Source: Panax quinquefolius (Eukaryota > Streptophyta > Magnoliopsida > Apiales > Araliaceae). Taken from it: 64,000 nucleotides of DNA. The notes below the pieces were generated by a model. The model ran no database searches. It saw nothing but the letters and a program-made list of their open reading frames with translations, and was not told where the DNA came from. Shown piece after piece: positions 1 to 11,746 of this stretch; position 1 is the first letter of the stretch; each line of letters begins with the position of its first letter. Location of the stretch: contig JAINUW010000671.1 in NCBI GenBank assembly GCA_020205615.1, positions 1 to 64,000 on the forward strand. Reading direction: 5' to 3'. The position numbers and the translations under genes were made by a program.

Positions 1-761
1 TGTATTTATAGTTCTAATGGATACCCTAGCAAGTTAGGCAACTAAGAATCCTATTCTAGCTCAAATTGTACATCAAATAACCATAATCAGTTGTCTTCCC
101 ACCCTAAGCAGCGGTCAGCGCTAATCCCCAAGCCATTCAGGCGCGGACACGCAATGAGCGAAAAAATCTGGCCGCCTAAGCGCCCCTAGCGCTGATCCGC
201 ATCTGTCTCTTTTTTTTGCGACATCTTTTGGTAAAACATGTATAACGTTTGATCCGCTAGGAGTTACTGAGGGCCTGCCACCTATCAAATCGAAGATATC
301 GACGAGATCTACAACTTTTATTCTTTATTAATTGACAGATTCGGACTCGAACAAGGCGGAAATTGAGCTTGAAGCAGATGATGTGTAAATGGCAAGCATG
401 ACAACTCTTAGCTTTGATCTTCGTTGATAAAAAGGCCATAACTTTCGTGATATCGAACTCCTATTGAGGCGATTCAAGATGTTCTGGAAAGCTAGAAGTA
501 GATTTACAATAAATTACAAATTCCAAGCCAAGAACATGCATCCAACTTAAGTGTTAAAGTCCTTCAATCTTCCCTCCTTAATCTTTGCGTATTTTGGTCC
601 AAAGATGTCCGACTTGCTTTCCCTTGCTTCTTCATGCCAATATTATGTCATAGCCTACAAAATAACATAAAATGTATGAAAAGTAACTAAGAAACATAGG
701 TTTAAGCAACTAATTCAAGTAATAGATACTGCGGATAAGTAGGTATAAAACCCTCTTATCA
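1..761 (-). repeat. LARD 3' LTR (left copy, truncated by window edge)
   Basis: This is the inner part of the left LTR, matching 4299-5060. It ends at CTCTTATCA, which on the minus strand is the LTR start TGATAAGAG. Differences from the right copy are mainly one-base indels and substitutions. Confidence 0.85.
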
Positions 762-776
762 AATACCCCCAAACTT
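762..776 (-). other. LARD polypurine tract
   Basis: On the minus strand this reads AAGTTTGGGGGTATT, directly upstream of the 3' LTR, where plus-strand DNA synthesis is primed. Three further copies of the CCCCCAAACTT core lie inside the element near 1344, 1788 and 2885. Confidence 0.75.
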
Positions 777-2202
777 AAATATTTGTTTGTCCTCAAGCAA
801 AAAACACAAAACAACAATGCTATGCTGATGCAACTAATCTACATGCCCTACGAATCCAGCGGTAATGAAGTAAAACAAGTCTATTCAATCTACGTTAGAG
901 AAATCAAGTAAACATGATAATACATCATATCGAAAACCGATCGATAACTTCTCGATCGATCATCAAATCTTAGGTATTATCACTAATATAGTGCGTGAGT
1001 GCTCCACAACAATGTTAATTGATATAAAATCAAATTTAACACATAACAAGTCTCTTGAAGGCATCATACGGTGTAAACTCAAGAAATCTAAAAACAAGCT
1101 AGATCCAACTAAAATTAAGCAATCACCCGATATCGAGGGTCGACATGGGATACTTATGCTTCATTTTTTTCTACGGGGCTTTTTTGCTCTTTTTCCGTTT
1201 TATTCTTTTTTTATAGTTAGTCGTTTTACACTCCATCTCACGCCACGCTTCTTCTCGACCCACGCTTGGGACTCGATTTATTCAACTCGATATCTTTTCT
1301 TCTTCTTTTTTTTCTTTTCTTAGAAGCTTATATAGCCACTTTCCCCCCAAACTTAGGTTCTTACCTAATTCTTACGCCTTCTTTGCCTATCCTTGTCATT
1401 CAATTATTTAAACTAGCATTATCCTTTAGAGTCCCATTATGTATCAATTTAAAACCAATCAATCGACAAGTTGTTTCTTTGTGTTATCCTTATTATACAG
1501 TTTTAAGCGAGAAAAGACTTAATTCATAACAAGAAATCACATCAAAGCTCTAATAGTCAAGTCTTATACTAGTCTACCCAATTTCAATCTCATCATTGGC
1601 CAAAAAACAAGCTGTAAATATCAAGCAGTAGGACTTATGCAGAGATGTACTAAATCTTTATATAAACATAGTAAACTAACTACTAATTTTTCAATTTTTC
1701 AAAAAAAATTCAAGAATGCAAAAACTAAATGTAACTATACAATCTACAATGTAAATAACTAACTATATGCAACACGTCACTAAAATGCCCCCAAACTTAA
1801 ACTAGACATTGTCCTCGATGGCTAAGATAGGAAAAATTAAAGAGAGGACTTCCACGAAAAAATGACATTTTCCTCCTTATGCGCACTAAGTCTGAAGAAT
1901 AGGCCAGACACATTGGAATAGATCAAGAACCACAATTGAGTTAGACTTGACTAACCTGTGAATATGATAGAAGCAGGCTTCTTAGATCCTAAGACATGCA
2001 AATATATTAACTAATAATATAAAACCTAATAAAAACTATAAATAAAAATTAAACTTGGGTGGCCTCTAATAAGCGCTTGATTTATAGTCCTTTAGCTAGA
2101 CTTTTACAGTCGGCGCTTATCTAATTCCTCTTCGAAAGTTGAGGAATCCTCTATACATCAGTAGCTGGGAGGTTCCCACAAGCGATGGCCATAGAATCCA
2201 AG
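777..2202. other. LARD internal non-coding region
   Basis: I see no coding region here. A T/C-rich stretch (about 1160-1320) and two extra CCCCCAAACTT copies (near 1344 and 1788) stand out. The open frames on the plus strand have no motif I recognise and look like chance. Confidence 0.5.
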
Positions 2203-3008
2203 TCACCTAACATGCTTTCGACTCGGTATAATCTCCATGAAGAAGGGAAAATGACTTGGTGCTATCTCCATTGTGTTTGTGATCATATTTGGGCATGGAA
2301 GTGTATCGAACACAATGGGGTCTTCTTCTATCTTCTCTTTCTCTTCCCACCACGGCTTCATTGTTATTTTCGCTCTTATGTCATAAAGAGCTTCGTGGAT
2401 TGACATGACTACCAGTGGGCATGCTTTTACAAATCTAACTGGACCCTTGAACTTTGGCGGAGAAGGAACTTGAGGCATTAATAACTCTGGCTCATCCGCG
2501 TTAGTACTCATAGTTAGTTCATTCCCACTTGTCTCCTCTTTTTCAACATCTCGTGTCTCATCCGATTTGTAGATTTGGTTGGGCACTTCATCGATCTCGG
2601 AATCCTCGTCATAACACCAATTATTTTGAGGACGGTTGTTGAGGCTTTGAACATTTGATTTATATGATTCTTAAGATTTTGAATTGACCTCACTTGATTT
2701 TGAATTGTCATCTCTTGATTAATCCTCCTCTCCTCTTGATACTGCTATGCCTTGATATTACATCTATCGGTTTGGCTTTTCTTCTTGTGTGATGGAGGTG
2801 GACATGAAAATTTCGGTGTGAATGATGGATTTGGAGCGTAGTATTGGTCTTCATAAGTATCGCTCCATGATGAATCCGGGTGATACCCCCAAACTTGATG
2901 ACAATTAGCATATGTATAATCGTTGAGGTATTCACCACCGTGGTGTCCCGGCCCAAAACTAACGGTGCATTGATGACCTAGGGTGATTACCAAGCCTGAT
3001 AATTGCAA
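2203..3008 (-). pseudogene. degenerate gag-tail-like open frames in the LARD
   Basis: Several overlapping minus-strand frames together suggest one decayed protein. Its upstream part is aromatic- and proline-rich (2745-3008, 87 residues). A Q/N/K-rich stretch follows. The last part is acidic and then proline-rich (2203-2586, 127 residues), with a P-P-K-F-K-G-P run. No enzyme motif or zinc knuckle is visible. Its place between the primer binding site and the polypurine tract, and its composition, would suit the tail of a gag protein from an Athila/Tat-like relative. That is inference, and an unrelated relic is possible. Confidence 0.35.
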
Positions 3009-3282
3009 TTAAGCGCTATCCTTCGATTACGTTGGGATGCAATGACGTCCAACCTCCTCGAAAGTGTCTCAAGTTCTTAACGATAATACGAGAAAATGCA
3101 TTGAGTCCATCAATCCCGCTCCCTTGGTTGAGTCATACTCGAATATGGCCTTTGATAATTGAATCCAACCATGGTACCTGAAAAGAAAGAAAAATAGGAA
3201 GAGAATTAAATAAAAAGAAAAAAAAATTAAATTAAGACTAATTTGATTGAAGCTAATATTGGCAAAAATATATTAAACTAAT

Positions 3283-3300
3283 TCCCCGGCAGCGGCGCCA
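3283..3300 (-). other. LARD primer binding site (tRNA-Asp type)
   Basis: The plus strand reads TCCCCGGCAGCGGCGCCA. This matches the 3' end of plant tRNA-Asp(GUC) with CCA at all but one of 18 positions. It lies six bases from the LTR end. tRNA-Asp priming is typical of Athila-like and related LARD elements. Confidence 0.85.
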
Positions 3301-3306
3301 AAAACT

Positions 3307-5060
3307 TGTTGGGTAAAATCTAATTACACACAACACGCAAGTATACGTGGTCAACAAGTAATAAAGTGAAAGTAGAGTATCGTTCCCAGAGAGAAATTGT
3401 TAAATAAAAATCACCAAGTACTAACATAAACCAACTCGATCTTATTTAAGCGAATGAATTTGAATTTATAAGTAAGCTAATTCTAATTACCACTAGTTAG
3501 TTAAATTAAGATTACGGAGATTTAAGATCACAACTTCACTTATTGCTTCATTTAAGTTAACACACTTCTCATCAATTATTCTCTATCTGAATTGTTAATC
3601 AAGAACACTAAAGCGAGATAAAACCACCTCTCGATGCATAATACCCATATTAACGTCAATCCACAATTAAGATAGAAATCATTAAACACCTTAATCAACT
3701 AACCCACTATATCTCTATGTGAATTACAATTAAAGAAGGTTGAAAATAAGTTCTCTATCCAGATTACATGTGATGTCAAGGCGTATCTCTACCTTAACAA
3801 TAATCAAAAATACGCTATTGACAAAATTCATGACACATGCTATCATGATAAGATCTAAATCAATACTTCATCTCTCGAGTTCATATAGATTATCACGGTA
3901 ATTGATGGCCAATCAATTAAACAATTAAGTCCAAATCACGATAAATGATCCTCACGATAGAACATAATATCGATGGCGAAGCATATTAAAATAAACTACA
4001 CAATAAGATCCATTGTAATCTCAAACAAAGAATTAGTTGATGATTATTGAATTAAAACTAAGAATCCACAATTGAATAATCATTAAAAGACAAAGATAGA
4101 AGAAGTTAAGAAGATAGAATCTGTTGTTTGTAGATTTGATGCTCCCTCCTTGCTCCTACTTTGAATCTTCAATGGTCTCCAAGTTGCTTCAATCTCCAAA
4201 TCTAACAAGAACTAGGGTTTTGATCTAATTTACTTTAATCTAATCTAATTGAATCCTCCAAAACTAGCCTAGATCCCCGTCTTTTATGTCTCTCCTCATG
4301 TATTTATAGTTCTAATGGATACCCTAGCAAGTTAGGCAACTAAGAATCCTATTCTAGCTCAAATTGGACATCAAATAATCATAATCAGCTGTCTTCCCAC
4401 TTCCTAGCGTGGTCAGCGCTGTCCCCAAGCCATTCTAGGCGCGAACCGCGCTGTAATGGCAGAAAATCTGGCCACCTAGCGCGCCCCTAGCGCGGTCCGC
4501 GCTGCCCTATTTTTCTGCTGCGACGTCCTTTGGTAAAACATGCATAACGTTTGATCTGCTAGGATTTATGGGGCCTGCCACCTATCAAATCGAAGATATC
4601 AACGAGATCTACAACTTTTATTCTTTATTAATTGGCAGATTCGGACTAGAACAAGGCGGAAATCGAGCTTCAAGCAGATGCTGTGTAAATGGCAAGCATG
4701 ACAACTCTTAGCTTTGATCTTCGTTGATAAAAAGGCCATAACTTTCGCATCCGAACTCCGATTGAGATGATTCAAGATGTTCTGGAAAGCTAAGAAGTAG
4801 ATCTACAATAAATTAAAAATTCCAAGCCAAGAACATGCATCCAACTTAGTGTTAAAAGTCCTTCAATCTTCCCTCCTTTCATTTGCTTGCGTATTTTGGT
4901 CCAAAAGATGTAACTTGCTTTCCCTTGCTTCTTCATGCCAATGTTATGCCATAGCTTACAAAATAACTTAAAATGTATGAAAATTAACTAAGAAACATAG
5001 GTTTAAGCAACTACTTCAAGTAATAGATACCGGATAAGTAGGTATAAAACCAACTTCTCA
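3307..5060 (-). repeat. LARD 5' LTR (right copy, complete)
   Basis: The LTR is 1754 bp. On the minus strand it starts TGAGAAGTTGG and ends ACCCAACA, so it has TG...CA ends. The start differs from the left copy at three of the last twelve bases. A TATA-like box is present. A1 gag sequence begins immediately after base 5060. Confidence 0.85.
4299..4310 (-). promoter_or_regulatory. LARD LTR TATA-like box
   Basis: The minus strand reads ACTATAAATACA, the best TATA-like sequence in this LTR. The same box occurs at bases 1-12 in the left LTR. Confidence 0.5.
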
Positions 5061-6019
5061 CGGCTCCTGTCCAAAATATAGGTGTAACCATTGGAAACTC
5101 TCGAACGGTCACCGCTAAATAGTTCAAGGAGCTGGGACCACCGGAGTTTATTGGAGAGCCAAAACCAGTTAAGGCGGAAGCATGGATAAAGCAGATCACC
5201 AATATATTTGATGTCTTGGGATGCTCCGAGAGCAAAGGTTCCCTTATGCGCTTTATGTTTGCGAGGAGAGGCGATTCTTTGGTGGGAATCGGTAAAAGCG
5301 TACTCAAACTCGCCTTGATGAAAATGTCTTGAGAGAAGTTCCAAGAACTATTCAACGACAAGTAATTTCCGAAAGTATTCGTCACATGAAGGAAGTGGAG
5401 TTCATCAAGTTGGAGCGAATAATATGGCCCGTGTGTGAGACGAAGCAAAGTTTACGAGTTGTCGGTTTTCGTCCCACTTGGTGGATAATGAAGAGAATGA
5501 CGCGAATGTTTTTAAGAGGTTTAAAGTCCGAGAATCGTCAACATCTTATTTCTCATAAAGCGTGTTTGTATTCGGGATGTTGTAAATAGGGCTCGATTAG
5601 TAGAGCGCGATAACGAGTCAAAGCAAACAAAAAGAGAGCGATCGGTAAAATGATAATACCAATGAGAGCGATCATCAAAGCGGTGACAACAAGCTTGGAG
5701 GAATTAATTGGTCGAAGTGGTAACCACCGGTGGTAATCGGTCAAAACAATAAGAATGGACATTTCAAGAAGAGGAGATTCAACAATGATGGAAAGATGTC
5801 AAGACCAAGATGCAGATTGTTAAGGAAGGAGAACGACCACCTATCATATGCTTGAATGCGGAGGGAGGGACACATCGGTCAAGCTGCGCGATGCCATCCA
5901 AAGCATGTTATAATTATGTAAGAGAAGGTCACTTAGCCCGATTTTGTCGCTCATCAAAAACAATTTCAGCCAAGATGGAGGCACCAAAAGTCATCCCGGA
6001 AAAGTCGAAAATTTGGTAG
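5061..6019 (+). pseudogene. A1 gag remnant
   Basis: Capsid-like sequence is readable by comparison with A3 gag (31484-32738): the F-K-E-L-G-P-P-E-F block near 5120, W-I-K-Q-I-T, F-D-V-L-G-C-S-E, then F-Q-E-L-F-N-D-K near 5340. Stops and frameshifts break it throughout, and several stretches are compressed. The zinc-knuckle part (about 5845-5950) is damaged. The first knuckle has lost its C-x2-C pair, and the second reads C-Y-N-Y with Tyr in place of the second Cys (5915-5917). Gag would form the particle and bind element RNA; this copy cannot. Confidence 0.8.
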
Positions 6020-6480
6020 TGCGAGGAGAGGCGTTTGTTGTGACCTCCCGGAAAGCAAGGAACCCGAATGAGGTCATCACGAGTAAGCTTATCATAAACT
6101 ATAGCGAAGTCTATACTTTATTTGATACCGGTTCTACCCATTCTTTTATTTCTCCTAGTTGCGCTCAACGATTAAATTTGACTCCGGAGAAATTAGACTT
6201 TGACTTATCTGTGGAAACTCCATTGGGAGAAACCTTCATTACATCCACTATTTATAAGTCTTGTTTGGTTCAAATCGGTACCCTCATATTACTCCATCGA
6301 TCGTATTTCATTGAAAATACTTGCATTTGACGTGATTCTAGGGATTGATTGGTTAACTACTCATCGTGCAAAATTTGATAATTTTCGTAAGGTTGTTAGC
6401 TTTCATATTCCTAATCAACCTATTATGCTAATTCAAGTGACCAAACCATTTAAAATCAATCACGATCATCTCAAGCTATA
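6020..6480 (+). pseudogene. A1 aspartic protease region
   Basis: The catalytic D-T-G-S is intact at 6124-6135 within Y-T-L-F-D-T-G-S-T-H-S-F. The flanking P-L-G-E-T-F-I-T-S block is shared with A3. A frameshift separates this from the downstream D-V-I-L-G-I-D-W-L signature near 6330. The protease would mature the Gag-Pol polyprotein. The active-site motif is the best preserved of the four gypsy protease regions in the window, but the frame is broken. Confidence 0.8.
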
Positions 6481-7103
6481 AAGCTATTCGTTTATTATAA
6501 AACAGATGTCAAGCTTTCTTAGCTCATGTCACGGATCTAAACAAAAATACGTCAATTTTGAATGATATTTCTATTGCTAATAAATTCACGACGTATTCTT
6601 GAAGAACTTCACAGCCTACCCCAGGCGTGAAATTGAATTTTGTATCGATCTTGAACCCAAAGATAAAACCCATTTCCAAAGCCCCATATCAAATGGCTCT
6701 ATTGAACTTTGAGTTAAAGACCCAACTTCGTGAATTGTTAGACATTGGCTTTATTCATCCTAGTACTTCTCCTTGGGGTGCTCCTATTCTATTCGTGAAG
6801 AAGAAAGATGGGAGTATGCGACTTTGTATTGATTATCGGGGAGTTGAATCATGTCACTATCAAAAATAGGTACCCATTGCCACGTATTGATGACTGTTTG
6901 GTCGGTTGCAAGGAGCCAAATTCTTTTCAAAGATTGATCTTCGTTCGAGATATCACCAATTAAAGATCGAACCGATGACATTCAAAAGGCGGCTTTCGGA
7001 ACCCAGCAGTACGAGCATTATGAATTCTAGTCATGTCCTTTGGATTGACTAATGCTCCCCGCCGCCTTCATGGATATGATGAACCAAAGTATTCAAGGAA
7101 TAT
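6481..7103 (+). pseudogene. A1 reverse transcriptase, N-terminal half (frameshifted)
   Basis: The RT fingers are recognisable from P-I-S-K-A-P-Y-Q-M through [16 protein letters not shown] to L-C-I-D-Y-R (6627-6869). After that several frame changes occur before M-S-F-G-L-T-N-A near 7034. The first catalytic Asp region (F-S-K-I-D-L-R) is legible near 6930. About 150 bases at 6481-6620 before the RT core are too degraded to assign confidently. Confidence 0.8.
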
Positions 7104-7725
7104 TTGAATCACTTTGTGGTCGTCTTTATTGATGACATCCTTATTTATTCTAAAAGTCATGAAGATCATGAGCAACACTTGAGGCTGACACTCCAAAAGC
7201 TTCGTGAATACAAGCTTTATGCCAAGTTGAAGAAATGTGAGTTCTGGCTTGAGGAAGTAGCATTCCTTGGGCACGTAGTATCAAGTCATGGAATATCTGA
7301 TGACGGAAAGATTGAAGCAATTCAAAGCTGGGAGCAACCTAAATCAGTGACCGAAGTACGTAGCTTTCTCGGCTTAGCTGGTTATTATCGTAGATTCGTG
7401 GAAGGATTTTCTCGAATAGCTATTCCATTAACTCAACTGACTCGGAAAGATACAATGTTCGGTTGGAGCGAAGAATGTGAGAAGAGTTTTCAAGAACTCA
7501 AGAGGAGACTCATTTCAACACCTCTTCTGACAATACCATCTGGATTGGAGGGATTTGTCATTTACAGTGATGCTTCAGGCGAAGGGTTGGGATGTGTTCT
7601 CATGCAACATGGCAAAGTCATTTATGCCTCAAGACAACTCAAAGAATATGAGAGGAATTATCCTACTCACGACCTAGAGTTAGCAAGCATTTATTGTCTT
7701 CACACTTAAAATTTGGAGGCATTAC
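7104..7725 (+). pseudogene. A1 reverse transcriptase C-terminal half and RNase H start
   Basis: This is the longest clean pol frame of A1 (201 codons). It carries the RT catalytic F-I-D-D box (7125-7136), the thumb with C-E-F-W-L and F-L-G-H-V, then [12 protein letters not shown]. The RNase H domain begins with Y-S-D-A-S (catalytic Asp) and ends with H-D-L-E-L near 7670, which carries the second acidic residue. A frameshift closes the frame. RT and RNase H copy the element RNA into DNA. Confidence 0.85.
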
Positions 7726-8149
7726 TTGTATGGGGAGAAGGTGGAGATCTTTACAGATCATAAAAGCCTCAAATATTTTTTCACTCAAAAGGAACTCAAC
7801 ATGCGACAACGATGTTGGCTTGAAGTGTTGAAAGATTATGATCATACCATCCAATACCATCCTGGAAAAGCGAACGTGGTAGCTGACGCATTTAGTAGAA
7901 GATCATATACAAGTCGATTGCGATATTGTCAACGCAAAGGCCCATTTTGTGTGACTTGCAAAGGATAGAAATAGAGTTAAAGACTCCAGGGACCCATGTG
8001 ATGATGGCGAACATACCAGTAGAACCGAATTTAAATGATAAAGTTAAAGCTGCTCAAACTACAGACTTGGAGCTGATGCGTATGAGGAAGAAAGTGCAAG
8101 AAGGTGCTATGCCGGAAGCAAGAATCGGTGAAGAAGGAATACTTTAAGT
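7726..8149 (+). pseudogene. A1 RNase H C-terminal part and integrase linker
   Basis: The frame resumes with [14 protein letters not shown], containing a catalytic Asp. It runs through N-M-R-Q-R to [12 protein letters not shown], the usual end of RNase H. The following frame (7926-8147) is the linker to integrase and has no catalytic motif. Confidence 0.8.
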
Positions 8150-9180
8150 CAACTCCAGACTTTGTGTTCTTAACGACCTTGATTTAAAGTATAAAATCAT
8201 GATGGAGGCGCACAACACACCGTTTGCAATCCATCCTGGGAATACCAAAATGTATCATGATCTTTGACATACATTTTGGTGGGGCAATATGAAAAGTGAG
8301 ATAGCGTTGTTTATCTCAAGGTGTTTAATTAGTTAACGAGTTAAGGCGGAGCATCAAGTACCAAAAGGTCCATTACAACCACTTGAAATTCCAAAATGAA
8401 AGTGGGAGCACATTACCATGGATTTCGTTACTGGTCTTCCCAAGGTTTCTCTTGGCATAGATGTGATTTGGGTCATTGTTGATAGATTGACCAAGTCTGC
8501 TCATTTCTTACCGATACGAGAAACTTATACACTTGAACGTCTTGCTCGTATGTACATAAATGAGATTGTAAGATTGCATGGTATGCCAGTATCCATAGTT
8601 TCTGATTGAGACCCAAAATTCACTTCACGATTTTGGGATAGTTTGCAAAAAGCTATGGGCACAGACATACGATTTAGCTCGGCATATCATCCTCAGACGG
8701 ACGGACAGTCGGAGAGGACTATTCAAACTCTTGAAGATCTATTAAGACTCTGTGTCCTTGATTTCAAGGGAAGTTGGAACAAGTTCTTACCATTGGTGGA
8801 GTTTTCCTACAACAACAGTTATCAAGCAAGTATTGGCATGGCTCCATTTGAGGCGTTGTATGGAAGAAAGTGTCATTCTCCAGTATATTGCGATGAGGTG
8901 GGAGAAGCAATGTTGTTGGGACCAGAGTTGGTACATATGACTACAGAAAAAATTCAAATGATCCGGCAACGTATAAAAACCTCACAAGATCGACAAAAGA
9001 GTTATGTTGATCTTCATCGAAAGGACATGGAATTCAATATAGGAGATCATGTGTTGTTACGTGTTGCTCCATGGAAAGGAGTTACGAGATTTGGAAAGAG
9101 AGGAAAACTCATTCCTCAATTCATCGACCCATTTTTAATCCTCGATCGAGTAGGAACTGTGGCATATATAGACTTGCTTT
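8150..9180 (+). pseudogene. A1 integrase
   Basis: The zinc-binding N-terminus is damaged near 8210-8350, where the Cys pair is not preserved. The core runs from M-D-F-V-T-G-L-P (8418). The first catalytic Asp region is I-V-D-R-L-T-K-S-A-H-F. The second lies at S-D-stop-D-P-K-F, where a single TGA (8607-8609) replaces the usual Arg codon, consistent with CGA to TGA. The catalytic Glu is in G-Q-S-E-R-T-I-Q near 8705. The GPY-like C-terminal region (G-D-H-V-L-L-R-V) follows. A frameshift lies near 9170. Integrase inserts the DNA copy into the genome. Confidence 0.85.
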
Positions 9181-9442
9181 ACCGCCAAGTATGTCTCATA
9201 TTCATAACGTTTTTCACATATCTATGTTACGTAAATATGTGAAAGACCCGCAACACATTATTGAGTTAGAACCAAACAAAATAGCGGAAGATTTAACGTA
9301 TGAAGAGGTTCCTGTTAAAATCTTAGATAAGAAGGAACATATTCTACGCTCCAAGGTTATACCTCAAGTAAAAGTTTTGTGGAGAAACCACGATGTTGAG
9401 GAAATGACCTGGGAGTTAGAATCTGAAATGAAATTAAGGTAA
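9181..9442 (+). pseudogene. A1 pol C-terminus with chromodomain-like tail
   Basis: After the frameshift the frame reads H-N-V-F-H-I-S-M-L-R-K-Y-V, then the conserved L-T-Y-E-E-V-P-V-K-I-L-D and V-K-V-L-W-R-N-H-D-V-E-E-M-T-W-E, and stops after M-K-L-R. The W-x-x-x-x-x-E-x-x-T-W-E pattern is the chromodomain-like tail of Tekay-type integrases, thought to steer insertion to particular chromatin. The homologous tail of A3 is at 16600-16869 on the other strand. Confidence 0.85.
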
Positions 9443-9496
9443 CATACCTCTTCGATATAACAGGTACGTACCCTAATTTCGAGGGCGAAATTTCAT

Positions 9497-9507
9497 AAGA
9501 AGGAGGT
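9497..9507 (+). other. A1 polypurine tract
   Basis: AAGAAGGAGGT lies directly before the LTR start TGTAAGACCCC. A3 has the equivalent tract (GGAGGGGAGAT, minus strand) at 16582-16592. Confidence 0.8.
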
Positions 9508-10963
9508 TGTAAGACCCCAACTTTTTGAATAAAGATGAATTTTCTATAATTATCATTTTTGAATATTATGGAATGAATTTAATATAATGATATAGTTGTG
9601 GGTAATATTTACAAATTTTGCAAAGTATGCAAGTTGTCATATTATATTTGTTTGGTCGGGGAATATTCTTTTTGTCAGGGAATGTACATACAATGGTACA
9701 ATCATTTGTGGACCCCACAACAGAATTATTGTCGGATTGAGAAAACGACAAAAATATTTTTATAAAAATAACGGCGGAAGTTTTACAATTAAAAACTGTT
9801 GAACTACTCGGTAGTAAAAGTACAGTAATACGTGTGGTTGCATAGTAGCACACGTGTGGCGACCCCAAAATAGGTCCATTCCATCCAACCCATTCTGAGT
9901 CACCAAATATATGGTACAGAAAACAACTACAACTTTATTACAACAATTGTCATGCAAAATACAACAACACATATGTTGTGAGTTTTGATACTAAAATATA
10001 CCAACTGTGACTCTAGACACCAACTTGGATAGCACGTCACCATGACACCTTACATAAAGGTACAGTCAAAAACTGTTTTAGAAATTAAAACCTTGGGAAG
10101 TGCTCAAGGAAACCTTCGTACATGGGAGGCCATACGTCTAGGTTATGATAGATATCATATGCCCATAAAATTATCCTTGGTTGACCCAATAGACCCCAAA
10201 GAAAAATGAGAAGATTACTATCATATTCTTCCAAATGGTGTGTCTTCTCTTGACATATCATTATCTCCACCGTCTCTAATTGAGAATTATACTTCAACCA
10301 AACTCCAAGATTATATAGGTAGTGCTCGTATATATACTCAGCAAGTGGATGAACACAACTCTGTCTTATGATGACACGAGGTGGTATGTCATTAGACATC
10401 TTGTATGATAGTGTCAAAACACCCTTCCAACGTTGGGTTCGCCTCAACCTAGTTGATTCACCAAATATAACTACTAAATGATGACCACCGTTCTATTCCC
10501 CTGTTATCCCCCGCTCGACCTAGCTACACTTTTATTACCTGAAAGGAATTGTGAAGCAAAAGGGTGAGCACAACTAGCTCAGTAAAGAATATCATGACTA
10601 AAGATAAATAAATTATCAATAGCCTTCAACAGTAATAAATCAGAGATTTAGAACATATGGTAGATGATAAAACTTTTCAACCATAGTTGCAGCGGAACGA
10701 GCAATCCATTAGAAGAGTCAAATAGACCATATATTCTATTATATTCTCCATGTTAAAAGTCCACCAACAATGTTTTATCCCTGTAACATCAATCAACAGT
10801 TCCTATCCACATTCATATGAATTACTCATAATCATAATTGTGGTTCTAAATTCCTCTTCTCATCCAGGACAAAGATAATTTTCATCACATGTCTTTACCT
10901 AAAACATCAAAGATCATGGTTATACCAAATCACAATTCCTATTCATAATCATAATAATAAATT

Positions 10964-11226
10964 CATCTTTGCACTATGGGCTAAAGATATTCAACAACAT
11001 GTCATCTTTGCACTACAGGCCAAAGATATTCAACAACAACAGTCATCTTTACTCTGGTGCCAAAGATATTCAACAACAAGTCATCTTTGCACTCACGGCC
11101 CAAAGATATTCAACAAAAGTCATCTTTTACCACGGCCAAAGATATTCAACAACAAGTCATCTTTTGCACTACTGAGCCAAAGATATTCAACAACAAGTCA
11201 TCTTTTGCACTACTGCACCAAAAATA
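10964..11226 (-). repeat. 38-41 bp tandem repeat, seven units, each with a hairpin
   Basis: Each unit reads roughly CATCTTTGCACTAC-n-GGCCAAAGATATTCAACAACAAGT. The seven-base arms ATCTTTG and CAAAGAT are inverted and kept in most units, while the bases between them vary. Three related units lie in the A3 5' LTR at about 33478-33610. Confidence 0.85.
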
Positions 11227-11576
11227 TTAATATCTCAAAGAAATATATAATCATTTGAATTTATATAAACAATAATTATAACCATGTTGATCAATTCACC
11301 TTTACACTTAAGCTAAAGATATTCAATTATAAATTCAATGGTAATGATCATACCGGTCAACAATTCAACTTTACTTCATCGCCAAAGAGAACCCTAGTCA
11401 TGATCATACCAATAATCTACCCATCTTTACACTCCGGTGAAAGAGAATTTCAACATCGAGGGTTATAAAATATTATATATGATAATAAAATCAATATAAT
11501 CAATACATAGTTTTAATCTCCAGAGTAATATTCATAAATCAACTATAATTTGGTTAGAAAAAGAAACCAATTTTGT

Positions 11577-11746
11577 AGTGAATAGTACCCGTGAATAGTA
11601 ACTCGTGAATAGTAACTCATGAATAGTAACCCGTCATGAATAGTAACTCATGATTAGTAAATCGTGAGTAGTAACTCGTGAATAGTAACTCATGAATAGT
11701 AACTCGTGAATACTAACTCATGAGTAGTAACTCATGAATAGTAACC
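11577..11746 (-). repeat. 14-bp minisatellite
   Basis: About eleven copies of GAATAGTAACTCRT with small changes. The same block occurs in the A3 5' LTR (33843-34058). A relative in inverted orientation occurs in the solo LTR at 39121-39277. Confidence 0.9.

Larger units (their letters stand above)
1..5060 (-). mobile_element. LARD-like non-autonomous LTR retrotransposon (partial at left edge)
   Basis: Bases 1-761 repeat bases 4299-5060 in direct orientation with many small differences, so they are the two LTRs of one element. The internal part (762-3306) has no recognisable reverse transcriptase or integrase. A primer binding site on the minus strand lies beside the right LTR and a polypurine tract beside the left LTR, which fixes the orientation as minus. 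Length and lack of pol fit a large retrotransposon derivative. It interrupts the gag remnant of element A1, which resumes at 5061. About 1 kb of the left LTR lies outside the window, so the left target duplication cannot be checked. Confidence 0.85.

Noticed and set aside
991..1529. Plus-strand frames in the LARD as genes
   Set aside because: They lie antisense to the element, over a T/C-rich tract, with no recognisable motif.
3283..3300. tRNA-Asp or tRNA-iMet gene fragments at primer sites
   Set aside because: Only 12-18 bases match the tRNA 3' end, each placed beside an LTR; no cloverleaf or internal promoter boxes are present.
5003..5448. Minus-strand frames over A1 gag
   Set aside because: These are shadows of degraded gag on the plus strand and cross the LARD/A1 junction.
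10964..11226. Regularly spaced repeats as a CRISPR-like array
   Set aside because: Units are directly tandem, with no unique spacers and no cas genes, and the array lies in a plant LTR.
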